From NCBI RefSeq assembly GCF_022376445.1, contig NW_025954972.1, forward strand, positions 522,811-586,810: a DNA stretch of 64,000 nucleotides. The letters are read 5' to 3'. Positions 45,644 through 55,510 of the stretch are shown piece after piece. A program made the position numbers and the translations under genes. Position 1 is the stretch's first letter; each line of letters opens with the position of its first letter. This DNA comes from Fomitopsis serialis. Its lineage: Eukaryota; Basidiomycota; Agaricomycetes; Polyporales; Fomitopsidaceae. The notes beneath the pieces are model-generated. The model had not been told where the DNA came from. It worked only from the letters and a program-made list of their open reading frames with translations, and did no database searches.

Positions 45644-46465
45644 ATGTCCCCGGCATTCGTGAACAACTTCGCCCCGCCACCTGCAACCGCTTATCCTGAC
45701 CCTGACAGCGTCCTCGCCTCCAAGGAGCCGTACGACATCAACTTCTCATTTCCGCTGCACCTCGATACGCTCGCATGTCCGACTGTCCGTCTTACGCCGT
45801 TCGTACCAACCTTGCACGCCCGCACGCTCTGGGAGCACGTCGGCCCACGGGCGCGTGAACTCTTCCGGTACTATCCCTACTGTCCTGATACCCTCGCGCA
45901 TTTCCTCTCCGTCGTCGAGAACATCCGACGACACCCGGATAACTGTGCATTCGCCATCTTCGACCGGACGCGTGGACCAGATGGACCGGGAGGGGACTCA
46001 CCCGCGAATTCGGAGGACGGTACGCTCGCGGGCGTGATGGCCCTCATCAACACGTCTAAGCAGCACAAGAACACGGAGATCGGACTCGTCGTCGTCTTTC
46101 CCGCGTTCCAGAGCACGCACGTCGCGCGCACTGCGCTCGGCCTTCTCCTGCGCTACTGCTTGCAATCGCCGGCGGCCTCTCCTCCTGGGTTGGGCTTCCG
46201 CCGTGTGCGCTGGTCGGCGCACCCGCATAACAAGGCATCAATCAAACTCGCGAAGCGGATGTGCTTCCAAGAGGAGGGCGTCATGCGCTGGACGTTTTGC
46301 ATACCGGACGTGGAGGAGATGGAACGAGAGGCGCATCAAGTGAAGAGAGAAGGAGAAGACGGTTGGGGACGCGATAGCGTCTGTCTAGCGATCTGTTGGG
46401 ACGAGTGGGATCGGAGCGCAGGATATGGTGTGGAAAGACTGTTACAGCAGCCGTCGGGCCAATAG
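45644..46465 (+). CDS. GNAT-family N-acetyltransferase
   Basis: Single exon of 273 residues, intact. MSPAFVNNFAPPPATA opens a protein homologous to the frameshifted copy at 27450-28258. RimJ/RimL-like blocks: LACPTVRLTPFVPTLH, EIGLVVVFPAFQSTHVART (acetyl-CoA-binding strand and loop), GLGFRRVRWSAHPHNKASI and AKRMCFQEEGVMRW. Relatives acetylate N-terminal or small-molecule amines; the fungal subgroup has no known substrate. It sits between a1 and the duplicated leucine-rich-repeat fragment and shares no sequence with the a/b module, so it is a passenger or a neighbour by chance. Confidence 0.9.
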   Translation: MSPAFVNNFAPPPATAYPDPDSVLASKEPYDINFSFPLHLDTLACPTVRLTPFVPTLHARTLWEHVGPRARELFRYYPYCPDTLAHFLSVVENIRRHPDNCAFAIFDRTRGPDGPGGDSPANSEDGTLAGVMALINTSKQHKNTEIGLVVVFPAFQSTHVARTALGLLLRYCLQSPAASPPGLGFRRVRWSAHPHNKASIKLAKRMCFQEEGVMRWTFCIPDVEEMEREAHQVKREGEDGWGRDSVCLAICWDEWDRSAGYGVERLLQQPSGQ

Positions 46466-46510
46466 GTGAGCCGACAGTCGTTTGTCACCCATGCTGGTGT
46501 CTCAAGACCG

Positions 46511-46990
46511 TGAGGCGTCGGGTGAGGACGGTCGCGTGCGCACTTGTCGCGCTCCAGTGACGCCTTAGTGGGGTCCCATCCCAGCAGCTTCACGCGACGT
46601 TCAGAATCGTATTGCCTTGGACGTCGTGTCCACTTGTTTGAGCCTGCATATGGATCCGATGGGCCTGGAAATCCGCGGAGTGGCCTGGTGATTGGGCTCA
46701 TGCTAGGCGACGAGGGCGGAGAAGAGTCGACGGGTCCTAGTGCGGGCGACGATGGAGGTGATGGGGAAGGTGAGGAGCCTGAGCTCATTGCGAAAGGGTC
46801 GTCGAGGTCGATGTCGGACATGGTGGGTGTATGATACAGAGCAAGAGGGAGTCGGCCGCGCGAGTGGGAGTGACATAAAGGGCGCGCTAGTCGCCGTACG
46901 TAAAGGGCCGCGCGCACATGACCGCGTCCCAAAGCTGATCCAAGGGGATTTGCGGCACCGTGACGCTATGATGAACTCGCTCAGGCTTGA
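46511..46990 (-). pseudogene. duplicated 5' end of the leucine-rich-repeat gene
   Basis: This repeats 41197-41690 almost base for base: about 310 bp of coding sequence from the ATG (46821 here) plus about 170 bp of 5' flank. Differences are few (for example CGCCTTTGTC versus CGCACTTGTC, and a loss of a short AAGCTTTA-type word before the start). The frame is open through the copied part but runs into unrelated sequence after 46511, so no leucine-rich repeats follow. It marks a segmental duplication linked to the module array. Confidence 0.85.
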
Positions 46991-47254
46991 GCAAATGCAA
47001 CATTCGTGGAAATATTTTTCTTTGGCTGAACTTCATTTCCACGTATATGTACCTAGTGCGATGCAGGTTGGATGCAGGTTGAGTCGATCGACGAACCGTC
47101 GACGCGCCTCTATTACTATTAAGCGCCTCTCCACCAAGAGTCACAATCCCCGTGACTGTGACAGGAGGCTACTGGTTAATTTTAAGTACTTTACATATTT
47201 TGTACGCAACAGGAGGAGGACGTTTCGTGTGCACCTCGGCCCTACCCATGGACT
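46991..47254. other. short intergenic interval
   Basis: Space between the duplicated fragment and the a2 stop codon. Nothing recognisable. Confidence 0.5.
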
Positions 47255-48508
47255 CTACTCCAGGCTGAAGTACAGGCTGTGCGAAGAGTTGTAGACGGAA
47301 ATGATCACTGTCTGCCCACCTACAACTACTTCCTTGACTCTGGACCCCTCTGGCAGAGGCAGTCGCCTCGAAACCACCAACCGCTCGCCTTCTCTCAGGA
47401 AGCCATGCTCCAGGAATCGCCTCAGGTCGACGGCACATACTGACCCATCAGCGAAGACGACGACGACGGCGAAGCTATCCCCGATTTGACTGAGCCCGCA
47501 ATACTCTATTGCAGTGCCCTGCACGTTGTGGTTGATCGTCTCCGTCTGTCGCTTGCTGCCCGTCGCGGGCTCGAGGACAACGACGTATCCGAACTTGTCG
47601 GACTGTATGCCGTCCCCGTTGTCGTGCCGTCCAAACGCCACGACAATGTCCAGCGCAGCGACATATCGAACGGTGTGTACCCAGCCTCCGATAGGCTCAG
47701 CGTGCCACCGGATGGTCATGGTCTCCGCGTCAATGGCATAGATCGACGTCTGGCAGGCGGATTGCACCGGGAGCCCGCTACCGTCGGCCTCGTAAACGGC
47801 TAGCAGGAATGTGTTCTCGTCCACGGGCGCGCTGCAAGTCGGGTAGATCTGATCGCCGTCTTCGACCCCGACCTCGAGTGTGAAGCTCGTGTCTGGCTCC
47901 GGTGAGTTGGGAACCTCGGCCCCGCGCCAGCGCAGGACCTCCATCTTGTCACCCCATGATTCGGACGACGTCGCAATGATGTCGCCGTTCGGGCTGACGT
48001 GGACGGGCAGCAACACGCCTCCGTTCGTGCTCACCCGCTTCTCCTCGCGCGCCCTGAGACGTGGGGGGAGGATGGCCCGGCCGAGGATCCCGCCGTCGCC
48101 GAGGACGTCGCAAAGCAAGGCTGTGGTAAGTTCTTCTTCTGTAGCGACAACGACCTTGCCGTCAGCGTACCACAGGTAATCCTCGGTCAAGGTGCCGTAC
48201 AACTCGAGCCTGCGGATGAGCTGACCGTCGGCGAGGCTGAACACGAAGAGTGAGGGTGGGACGTTTTCCTGAGCCTGTTCGGCGATGATGATGAGGTCAC
48301 GGTCGGTGTCGAATACGGGGTCGAGGTGATACGGCGGAGGCCGTACGAATTGGGCGAGGCGCGCTACGTGCTCGAGACGCTCGTGTGGGCCTCCCGCGCG
48401 CCAGACATCGACGCTGGTTTTGCCGAAGGCGAGTACATAGGACCGGTGAACGTAGAACGCCTCTACGTCGCCATTGAGGGTCAGCGGCTGGGTGTTAGCT
48501 GGAGACAT
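47255..48508 (-). CDS. module a2: predicted beta-propeller protein
   Basis: Single exon, 417 residues, intact, and on the strand opposite to a1, a3 and a4 because unit 2 is inverted. Blade-like blocks match a1 one for one: YVLAFGKTSVDVWRAGG, PSLFVFSLADGQLIRRLEL, DYLWYADGKVVVATEEE, GDIIATSSESWGDKMEVL, IYAIDAETMTIRWHAEP and VVVFADGSVCAVDLRRF. A three-residue insertion (SRRLPLPEGSRV versus SRILPEGSGV) and a shorter end separate it from a1. It faces away from b2 across about 1 kb. Confidence 0.85.
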   Translation of the reverse strand: MSPANTQPLTLNGDVEAFYVHRSYVLAFGKTSVDVWRAGGPHERLEHVARLAQFVRPPPYHLDPVFDTDRDLIIIAEQAQENVPPSLFVFSLADGQLIRRLELYGTLTEDYLWYADGKVVVATEEELTTALLCDVLGDGGILGRAILPPRLRAREEKRVSTNGGVLLPVHVSPNGDIIATSSESWGDKMEVLRWRGAEVPNSPEPDTSFTLEVGVEDGDQIYPTCSAPVDENTFLLAVYEADGSGLPVQSACQTSIYAIDAETMTIRWHAEPIGGWVHTVRYVAALDIVVAFGRHDNGDGIQSDKFGYVVVLEPATGSKRQTETINHNVQGTAIEYCGLSQIGDSFAVVVVFADGSVCAVDLRRFLEHGFLREGERLVVSRRLPLPEGSRVKEVVVGGQTVIISVYNSSHSLYFSLE

Positions 48509-48713
48509 TGAGGCGGATGGTGGGTACTTTTGGCTAGAGAATGCACGTCAGTGTACTGATCATACGCGATCCAATGTAGCGTCTCACTCTCTGTGGAAGT
48601 CGGGCAATGTGAATGAACTGGAGGTGCGATGTACCACTTTTGAGCCCTCGAGATGCTGTGGCCTCCTAAGGCTACAATAGCTATTCACGTCACACAGCCC
48701 CTTTCCTGATTTC

Positions 48714-49197
48714 ATGATTGGGACCGCCCCACCGTCCGCCGATGCCTTCTTGAAGTTCTTCGAGATGTTCGGATACCGTTACAAGATGATTCGGTGATCA
48801 CTGGATCGTGAAGGGCCTCCTGAGACGTTTGGACGCGGCGAACGCGGGGCTCAAAGGTGTAGCGCTACAACAGCCTACGTGCTCATCTGGGTATAATATG
48901 GAATGCTTTGGTAGGCGCGGGTTCGAAGACACCGGTTGTCGACTTCTTGGAACGTCTGCATGCGGTGAACGTTGTGGACGTGAGCCATAGTGCTGCAGCA
49001 CGGCAGCTGGCTCGGACGTCGCATGTCACGATTGCGTTGATCAATCCTAGAGCACAGGCAGACAACACCTGGCTCAGAGCTTATCCCAAAGCGGGGCTTA
49101 CAAGTTCAAAGCTCCGGACGGTGAGTACTCCTTGTATTATTGTGACTAACATGCTGCATGAGCAGCACTGGATGATACTCCGAACCATGTATCATAA
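48714..49197 (+). other. module c2: conserved coding-like segments between a2 and b2
   Basis: Segment 1 is MIGTAPPSADAFLKFFEMFG then YRYKMIR, but the splice donor after it is changed from CGGTGAGC to CGGTGATC, so splicing may fail. Segment 2 is LRAHLGIIWNALVGAGSK then VVDFLERLHAVNVVDV. Segment 3 is cut short: HLAQSLSQSGAYKFKAPD, then donor GTGAGT at 49121. A possible last exon begins at 49166 after a CTAAC branch site and GCAG acceptor, codes for ALDDTPNHVS and stops at 49197. Conserved relative to units 1, 3 and 4, but full function in this copy is doubtful. Confidence 0.42.
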
Positions 49198-49328
49198 TCT
49201 GCTAGGGCGCTGTTCGGGCGCTTTGTAACGTCCAACCGCTCACCTGGAGAGCTGACCGGGCATATTTGGTTGAACGCTCGCATGGAGTGTACACCGACGC
49301 TCGCATGTCAAGGCTGACGGTTGCCAGA

Positions 49329-49337
49329 TATAAAAGG
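49329..49337 (+). promoter_or_regulatory. TATA box of b2 (TATAAAAGG)
   Basis: Canonical TATA box 167 bp before the b2 start, within the block conserved in units 1-4. Confidence 0.7.
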
Positions 49338-49495
49338 CAGGACGTGGTTCTGTTCAAGTCAGGCCGGTCCTCCTTCACGCGTGCAGCCTTGCTCTAACGT
49401 ACATTCAACTACTTATACATCCTTCTGATTTACCGTCTGCTTACCAGCGTAGGAACTCCTCTTATCGCACGAACATAACGACCAGTACATCCGCC

Positions 49496-50324
49496 ATGCG
49501 TCTTACTGCTGCTCTCCTCGCTACCCTCACACTCCTTTGGACTGTCTTCTTGGCGCAGGCCGTCCCGCTTACAGTCTCCCGGAACGATGCTGAAACCTGC
49601 GTAAGCCTCACGGATTGCGACTCTTATGGTACGTTGTCTATTGACTACCTCCAAGCTGTCATTCACAATCCTTGCTATTGCAGTCCGCGCGAGCCGTTGT
49701 GAATTCTCACTTGACACACAAAGCTGTGAAGCGAAGGAAGCCCACGCTGGGAGGCTTGCAACATCTGTGACTCAATGCAAGAAGGCGACCGCTGTAAGTA
49801 CCCAGCACTGTCCCTGATCAGATCGCGGCGTGATGTTGATGTATGTACCACAGATCCATGCCGCACGAGAGTGGAGTGTCGCTGCGAAAGCAGATGTGGT
49901 ATGGACACAAATCAAGGCGCACACCCTGGATGGCCGCCCCGACAAGGCAGATTCCGGCCGACATCTCACGTCCACTTGGTTCGACCACGCTGATAACAAG
50001 GGCACTTCTGCGCACATGATTATCAATGCAGCGACGGGTCTCGCTCATGTGCCTGTGAAGAAGAAGACACTTTGGATTGATAGTGATGCGGAGGGAAAGG
50101 CGACACATATTGCACACAAGTATACGCGGAATCAGGTCGCCAACATATGCAAGGCCGCGCTCGTGGCGGGGCTCAACACGGGCAAGTCGACGGAGTCGGT
50201 GACGAGTGGCTCTTACGCTGTCCAGACGCCCTGGGGGAACCACATCTGCGTGACGGTGTCCAACGTACAGTGCTACCCAGCGACGACCGATGCGACGGCG
50301 GCGGCACCCGGTGAGAAGTGCTAG
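49496..50324 (+). CDS. module b2: small secreted cysteine-rich protein, fused third/fourth exon
   Basis: Exons 49496-49628, 49684-49793 and 49854-50324 give 237 residues with signal peptide MRLTAALLATLTLLWTVFLA. Two features are unusual. First, the intron that separates exons 3 and 4 in the other copies is gone: sequence runs directly from GLAHVP to KKKTLWIDSDAEG, keeping frame, with only the last bases of the old intron (CTGTGAAG) retained as coding. Second, the third cysteine of the C-x5-C-x2-C motif is Tyr (DCDSYG), leaving nine cysteines and probably one unpaired. The rest, including TSGSYAVQTPWG, ICVTV and QCYP, is intact. Confidence 0.82.
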
Positions 50325-51874
50325 GATGGGGTGGGTTGGGGTGAGATGGGTTGGGCCGGAGACGGAAGAGTAGCATTACTTGCATTGTTGCAACCGTAAT
50401 GATTTACGAATATTCTGAGTGGCGTTCTCTAGCTGCTGCGCATTGTGAGGATCTACCCGGTGCCCGGACTATCCGACAACGAGAAGTCATTCGAACGGTG
50501 TTGTCATGGTGCTCAGACTGGTCTCGCGCTGGCTTGCCAGGTTAGTTCACACGCAGTAGGGTGCAGTATGACTCGAGTACTGTAACATTGAGCGGAGGAG
50601 GAGAGTAGTTACTATCAGTAGTACTACGGCAGTGACCCGGCTCGAAACCAAGACCAGCGTAACGGGTGAGCGCTGCAATGCTACGACCGCCGCGCTTGCC
50701 TCACCTTCGCTCAGCCGGTCTCTCCGTTCCTATCGCAGAACTAGGCCGCACCCAAGGTTCATGCAGTCGTACGGATGCGGGCCTTCGCGTACTTTGCATC
50801 GGCACGGGCGGCAGGGCTCTGCTCAGGCTTGCAAGACTCGCGTAGTAGACATGCATACGCATGCGCGCTGCGAACGGAGAACCGCAGTTTCTTCTAACAA
50901 TATAGTACATACCTCCCACACATCTCCCATGAGGGCAAGACGGAGATCCAGTCATGTGCCGCATCGCGATCCCTCCTCCTCCTCCGTCCACGGTCCGAGC
51001 CGGCCCATCGAATCCAAATCGAGTCTGTCCTCTCATAGCCGTTGTTCTCGACATAACCAGTCTAACAAATTGAGGAATCCAGAAGCATGCCTCGCCATCA
51101 AAATCGAGTTACACACCTTTGCTCTTCTCGCGCCCAGTAGAGTCGTCGTGCCCATCCACTGCCTCGTCAGTTAGCCCTACCCTCTAGAGAATCTGTGTCA
51201 TGGAGCATGCATTAACTGAAGCGGGTAGTAGCATTGGCTGGCCGCCGGCGGGACAACAGGGTCATTCGTCATTCGAGGCAGAATGTCGAGCAAGAGACAC
51301 TGTATCCCACCCCATTCCCGCCGCGCGATCGAGCGTTATACTCAACTTTCCCGAACATTATCCCAATCCAACCGTTCCACCTGTACCACAACCCAGCCTG
51401 CGAGCGAACAATTCTGCTCCTTTTGCCGGCCTTATGATCCACGGCGGCCCACCGCTTCACACACCTATGTATTGCGACGAACGCCCTCTGTTTGCGGATC
51501 ATACTATGTGGCCGAAGGCGAGTCTATGCATACAGAGGTCGCTGCCAGCTCACTCACTCGGTTCATCCAATCCTCACCCCAGTCGCGGCGAACTCCACTG
51601 CGTCTCTGTGTGCTAGGGTCGCGACATACATGTGTGCCTAACGCCGGTGCATCCAGCTGACCCTGTCTCCACGACGTTCGTATCATTGCGGGTTCCTAGG
51701 ACGATCAGTGTATGCACTGGCTTTGGTGGGTTCAACTCGTCGATCGCACAATGCTAGATTATTTGATGTCTTCATGGATGGAAATATGTCGCCGTAGCGT
51801 GAAATCATCCGATACTTCACGTTCACCGGGCTTACAACCGTTTAGGCTCGCGACACTAAAAGAAAAGCGGGGAT
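50325..51874. other. 3' flank of b2 and start of the central island
   Basis: Up to about 50930 the sequence is module flank, matching 55040-55500 in inverted orientation. From about 50930 on it is unique. Frames at 50632-51174 and 51200-51660 are open on the + strand but overlap other frames and show no motif. Confidence 0.45.
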
Positions 51875-52492
51875 TCAGTAACAATCTTCGTTGGCGAAAA
51901 CGGAGATGTACCTCGTAATGACTCTCAGTGGCTTTTGGTTCGCGCTGCGCAGACTCGAAGTCGGACGAAGGGGAGAGAGCAGGGACAACAAAGGTCGCCA
52001 CAGAAGATATGTGTATATTAACCGATACCACGAAGCTCGCCGGTACCTATAGAAGAGTCGAACATGAATACACAATTTTCGAGGAAGCAGTTCTGGGCCT
52101 TCAGTGGACACCGCGAAGTCGAGGATCTCGCAGCCAATGCCGCAATAGTCCTCCATGGCCCAGATCCTGTGAAAGGCGGTGCCCGCAATACTCATGCTCA
52201 GTAAGCGACGAGTACCCGAGAAACACATACGGAGGACCAGTCTTAGATGCAGTGCACTTGATTCGGCTAAGCGCGTGGGAGGCAGGCGTATCCGAACCTT
52301 GAGCTTGTTCAATGAATGTTTTTCGATGATCAAAGAGAACCACATAGACGTGGGATCGAGGCTGCGCAGGGTATTGAACAGAGGAAGAGAATGCGCGAGA
52401 GTCAATGTCGTATTTCCATTGCCAGCGAAGGGTGTTAAAATGTCTCTGCATAGCATGCGTCGCACCAGTCCACTTACTATAGCCACATACAT
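51875..52492 (-). CDS. unrecognised hypothetical protein, possible partial exon
   Basis: A 205-codon frame opens near 52492. It contains LRSLDPTSMWFSLIIEKHSL, VRIRLPPTRLAESSALHLRL, SIAGTAFHRIWAMEDYCGIG and CEILDFAVSTEGPELLP, amino-acid usage more protein-like than the neighbouring shadow frames. No family is recognised; it may be part of a conserved polypore protein (inference). No start context or splice model can be fixed, so both ends are uncertain. It is the only protein-like frame in the unique island between the two inverted module copies. Confidence 0.35.
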   Translation of the reverse strand: MYVAIVSGLVRRMLCRDILTPFAGNGNTTLTLAHSLPLFNTLRSLDPTSMWFSLIIEKHSLNKLKVRIRLPPTRLAESSALHLRLVLRMCFSGTRRLLSMSIAGTAFHRIWAMEDYCGIGCEILDFAVSTEGPELLPRKLCIHVRLFYRYRRASWYRLIYTYLLWRPLLSLLSPLRPTSSLRSANQKPLRVITRYISVFANEDCY

Positions 52493-53281
52493 ATCAAGAC
52501 ATCAGCTACAACTTGCACTGTGCGGTCGCGAGTCAAACCTAAAACTCCCCTGCATGACGAGGAACGTCCGGACCCTCATATCTGGTCAATACCCATCCTC
52601 GTCATACCCTGTTTATCTCCTCCGAGTCGAGCGCCGGTTGCCGTAGAATACGCGACCACCCCATTTGACATCGACACCATCGTATCTTCGGTATAATCGC
52701 TCCACACGCTCTGCGGTGCGGAGATGAGAGAGACAGGCTCGGACACCGATGCCTGCCGTCCGGTTCGTCTCCCCGCGCACTCAGCTGTGCGTATAACTAG
52801 GTTGAGCGTGATGCAAACGTTGATTAGGGATCCATCGTGAAGGTCAGTGCTGGATGGGCGTGTGTTCTAACGTTGGACGAGATGTAGTGAATGCGAAGGA
52901 TAGCCTGGCCGTATCTTCTCTTTCATCTTCTCTTTCATCTTCTCTTTCATAAACGAGAACGCGGTCCCCACCGCGACATAAACGCTCCACATAAGTGAGC
53001 ATTCTGATTGGTGGACGCGTCCGACGTATGACGCAATGCGCTTCCCACGGACTTGAACACTGCCTTGCACATGACCGCGCGACGGGGTGAGCGCGAGGGC
53101 CGTCTTCATCGTCTGCTTCCATCGCATCCCTCTCCCTCTGGCTGCGAGGAACTCCCCCTCAACATCGCGACGGTCCTCGGGCTTGGCTCGGGCGTGCTAG
53201 AGCACCACTACGAGCCCGACAGCAGCGGCACCACGAAGCACATCGAAGGCTCGACGCTGAGCACGACGAGCACGGGCACGC
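52493..53281. other. intergenic part of the central island
   Basis: No supported gene. A + strand frame around 53070-53330 (with LPLNIATVLGLGSGVLE) is open and ends in the first minisatellite core, but has no recognised family. Confidence 0.4.
52913..52950. repeat. 12-bp tandem repeat, three copies of ATCTTCTCTTTC
   Basis: Three exact head-to-tail copies plus a partial one. Simple pyrimidine-rich microsatellite. Confidence 0.9.
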
Positions 53282-54276
53282 AAGGCAAGTGCCCAGCATG
53301 CAGACGCGGCCGACGAACGCGTGGCGAGTGTATGACACTGGCGAAGGTAAGTACAACTGCACGCGAGCTAGCAAGCTAACACAGGCGTGGGGCAGGGGGC
53401 GCGCAGAGCACGCCAACCGCGAGCGCGCAGGGCGAATGCCCACCACGAACACACGGCCGACGAACGGTCAACGCACACACCACGCAAATGGGCGGGCGAG
53501 CGGACACAAGAGCGGGGTACGAGCGAGCAAGCGGACAGGCGGATGGGCGGACGACCGTACGGAAGGATTTGTGAGACGAGCAGGTGAGTGAGCAAGCGGG
53601 TGGTTGCGCGAAGCAAGCGGTCGGGTCAGCACAGATCGCGGCGTCATGCAGCACGACGGCACACACGACGACCGCGAGCGCGCTGCGCCACAACACGCAG
53701 ACGCGGCCGACGAATGCAGGACGGGCAAGCCGGCGAATGAGCAAGTCGATGGGCAAGTCGGTGAGCGGACGGGCAGGAGAACAGGTAGGCTGGCACAGCC
53801 TGAGGTGCGTCCTCACGCAGCGCGACACACACGCAGGCCGCGGGCGTGTTGGGAGGATGCCCTGGCCGACGAACGCACGCAATGCGAGCGGACGGGCAAC
53901 GAGCAGGCGAGCGCGCGGGCGCGCGGACCGGCAGACGACAGCATAGCAGACAGCGCACGGCGACGGCGAACGCGCTGGGCCAATGCCCAGCACGCAGAGA
54001 CGGCCGGCGACCACATACGCAGGCACGCACGCAGGCGGGGAAGCGGGACGGCGGGCGGGGAGACAGGAGGGCATACGGGCACAAGCATGGGCGACGACAC
54101 ACACGCCGACCACGAGCGCACCGGGCAAATGCCCAGTTTGCAGGTACGACCGACGCCCGCGCGCGTGAGTGAAAGATGCCAGACGGCGACCGTGAGCAGG
54201 GTCGGGGCGTACGCAACACGCCGACTACGAGCGCGCAGGGCCAGTGACCCGCGTGCAAGCGCAGCCGACGAGCGTC
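53282..54276. repeat. degenerate GC-rich minisatellite, about seven cores
   Basis: A core of about 38 bp resembling GGGCAAATGCCCAGCACGCA followed by GACGCGGCCGACGAACG recurs near 53282, 53429, 53671, 53847, 53971, 54119 and 54231, separated by G/A-rich spacers of GGCGAGCGG-like words. Spacing is irregular (roughly 110-240 bp). Both strands therefore stay open over hundreds of codons (for example 53644-54453, minus), which I regard as a by-product of composition. Confidence 0.75.
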
Positions 54277-55039
54277 GGACGAGCACGCCGTGGGTGCGCG
54301 TACAGCGGTGAGCAGGTGGGACGGCGCGTGAGGAACGGGGGCGGGCAAGCGCGAGCGAGGAGGACGGCGAGGACGGCAGGTGCTGATAACGAGCCCAAAG
54401 TCGCGCAGGTACCAAGTACTGAGGTAGGCCAACCCGCAGTCCACCGCCAACACCAGTGGTGAAGTTACGACGAAGTTAGTGGTGACCGCGTCGCGCCACC
54501 GTGTTCACTGCAGCTCAGGCCGTATAGATTCGCGCAATAGAGAAAATAGTTACCGTGATTACAGTGTACATTATTATGGTATGTTGCGTGAGATAAGCAG
54601 AGTTGTATTGACCCACCACCACCCTGCAGACCCCTTCCGGACGCCCGGGACTTTGCGACAAGACTACCGCCATGTCTGCGAGGGGCATCCTCATCTTCCG
54701 CCTCAAAATCTATGTACATACATACTTCCTTCTGAACTCCACGTCATGAGCTGTGAACTGCATCCTGTGCAATGCACGGGTTTTTGCTAGTGTAAGTACA
54801 TATGCAACACTTCATCATCATTTCAGACTCAAGATGAATAGTCGACCTCAATTGTCAAATTCAACGCTAGAACACAACCTCTGCGTCAAGAATTCTTCCC
54901 CACGCCTCCTTGGCATTAAGTATCTACATACAGTACTTACTGTTAGTCCGCTGGCAACACCACGAGGCAAATTCGCTTGTCAGTCGACGCGATGACACGA
55001 CGATAAAATTAGGGGTGGCATTATCGTCATCTCAGCTCA
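54277..55039. other. right edge of the central island
   Basis: GC-rich tail of the minisatellite to about 54420, then a more balanced sequence. 54790-54940 matches 41740-41890 beside unit 1, including a CTCTGCGTCAAG word, and so belongs to the module flank. No gene seen. Confidence 0.45.
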
Positions 55040-55510
55040 TCGGAGGTATGTACCACATTGTCACTTAAGTACAAGAAACTGCAGTTCTCCGTTCGTAGTG
55101 CGTATGTATATGACTAATATGCGAGTCTGCCGTGCAGAGCCGTGTCGCTCAGGCCGACGCAGGCTACACGAAGGCCTTCGTCCGTACGACTGCATGAGCC
55201 TTGGGTGCAGCCTACATAGTTCTGCGAGAGGAACAGAGAGACCGGCTCCACACCCGGTACGTGTACTACGTCGGTCTAGTTCGAGCCGAGTCACTGCCGT
55301 CACGGAGTATAACTAGTAACTAAGTAATCCCTCCTCCTCATTCGATGTTCGAATGGCCTCTCGTTTGCTGATACCGGGTAGATCCTCACAATGCGCAGCA
55401 TCTGGAGAAGGTCACTTAGGACATTTTCAAGTCATCACGTTTGCACCAATGCAAATACATATCTCAATGTCTGCTACTCTTCCGTCCAGCCCACCCCGTC
55501 CTACATAGTA

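Larger units (their letters stand above)
47250..50930 (+). repeat. left arm of a large inverted repeat (module unit 2)
   Basis: This whole segment, a2-c2-b2 with the b2 3' flank, is the reverse complement in layout of unit 3 at about 55040-58790. Homology is continuous through both genes, the central interval and the b 3' flank (for example 50620-50925 against 55040-55320). Identity varies, roughly high in a and lower in flanks, judged by eye. Confidence 0.75.

Noticed and set aside
53376..54453. Long minus-strand frames of 250 and 269 codons, rich in Ala/Arg/Pro/Val
   Set aside because: They overlap each other and + strand frames over a degenerate GC-rich repeat; residue use follows the repeat, with no domain or start context.
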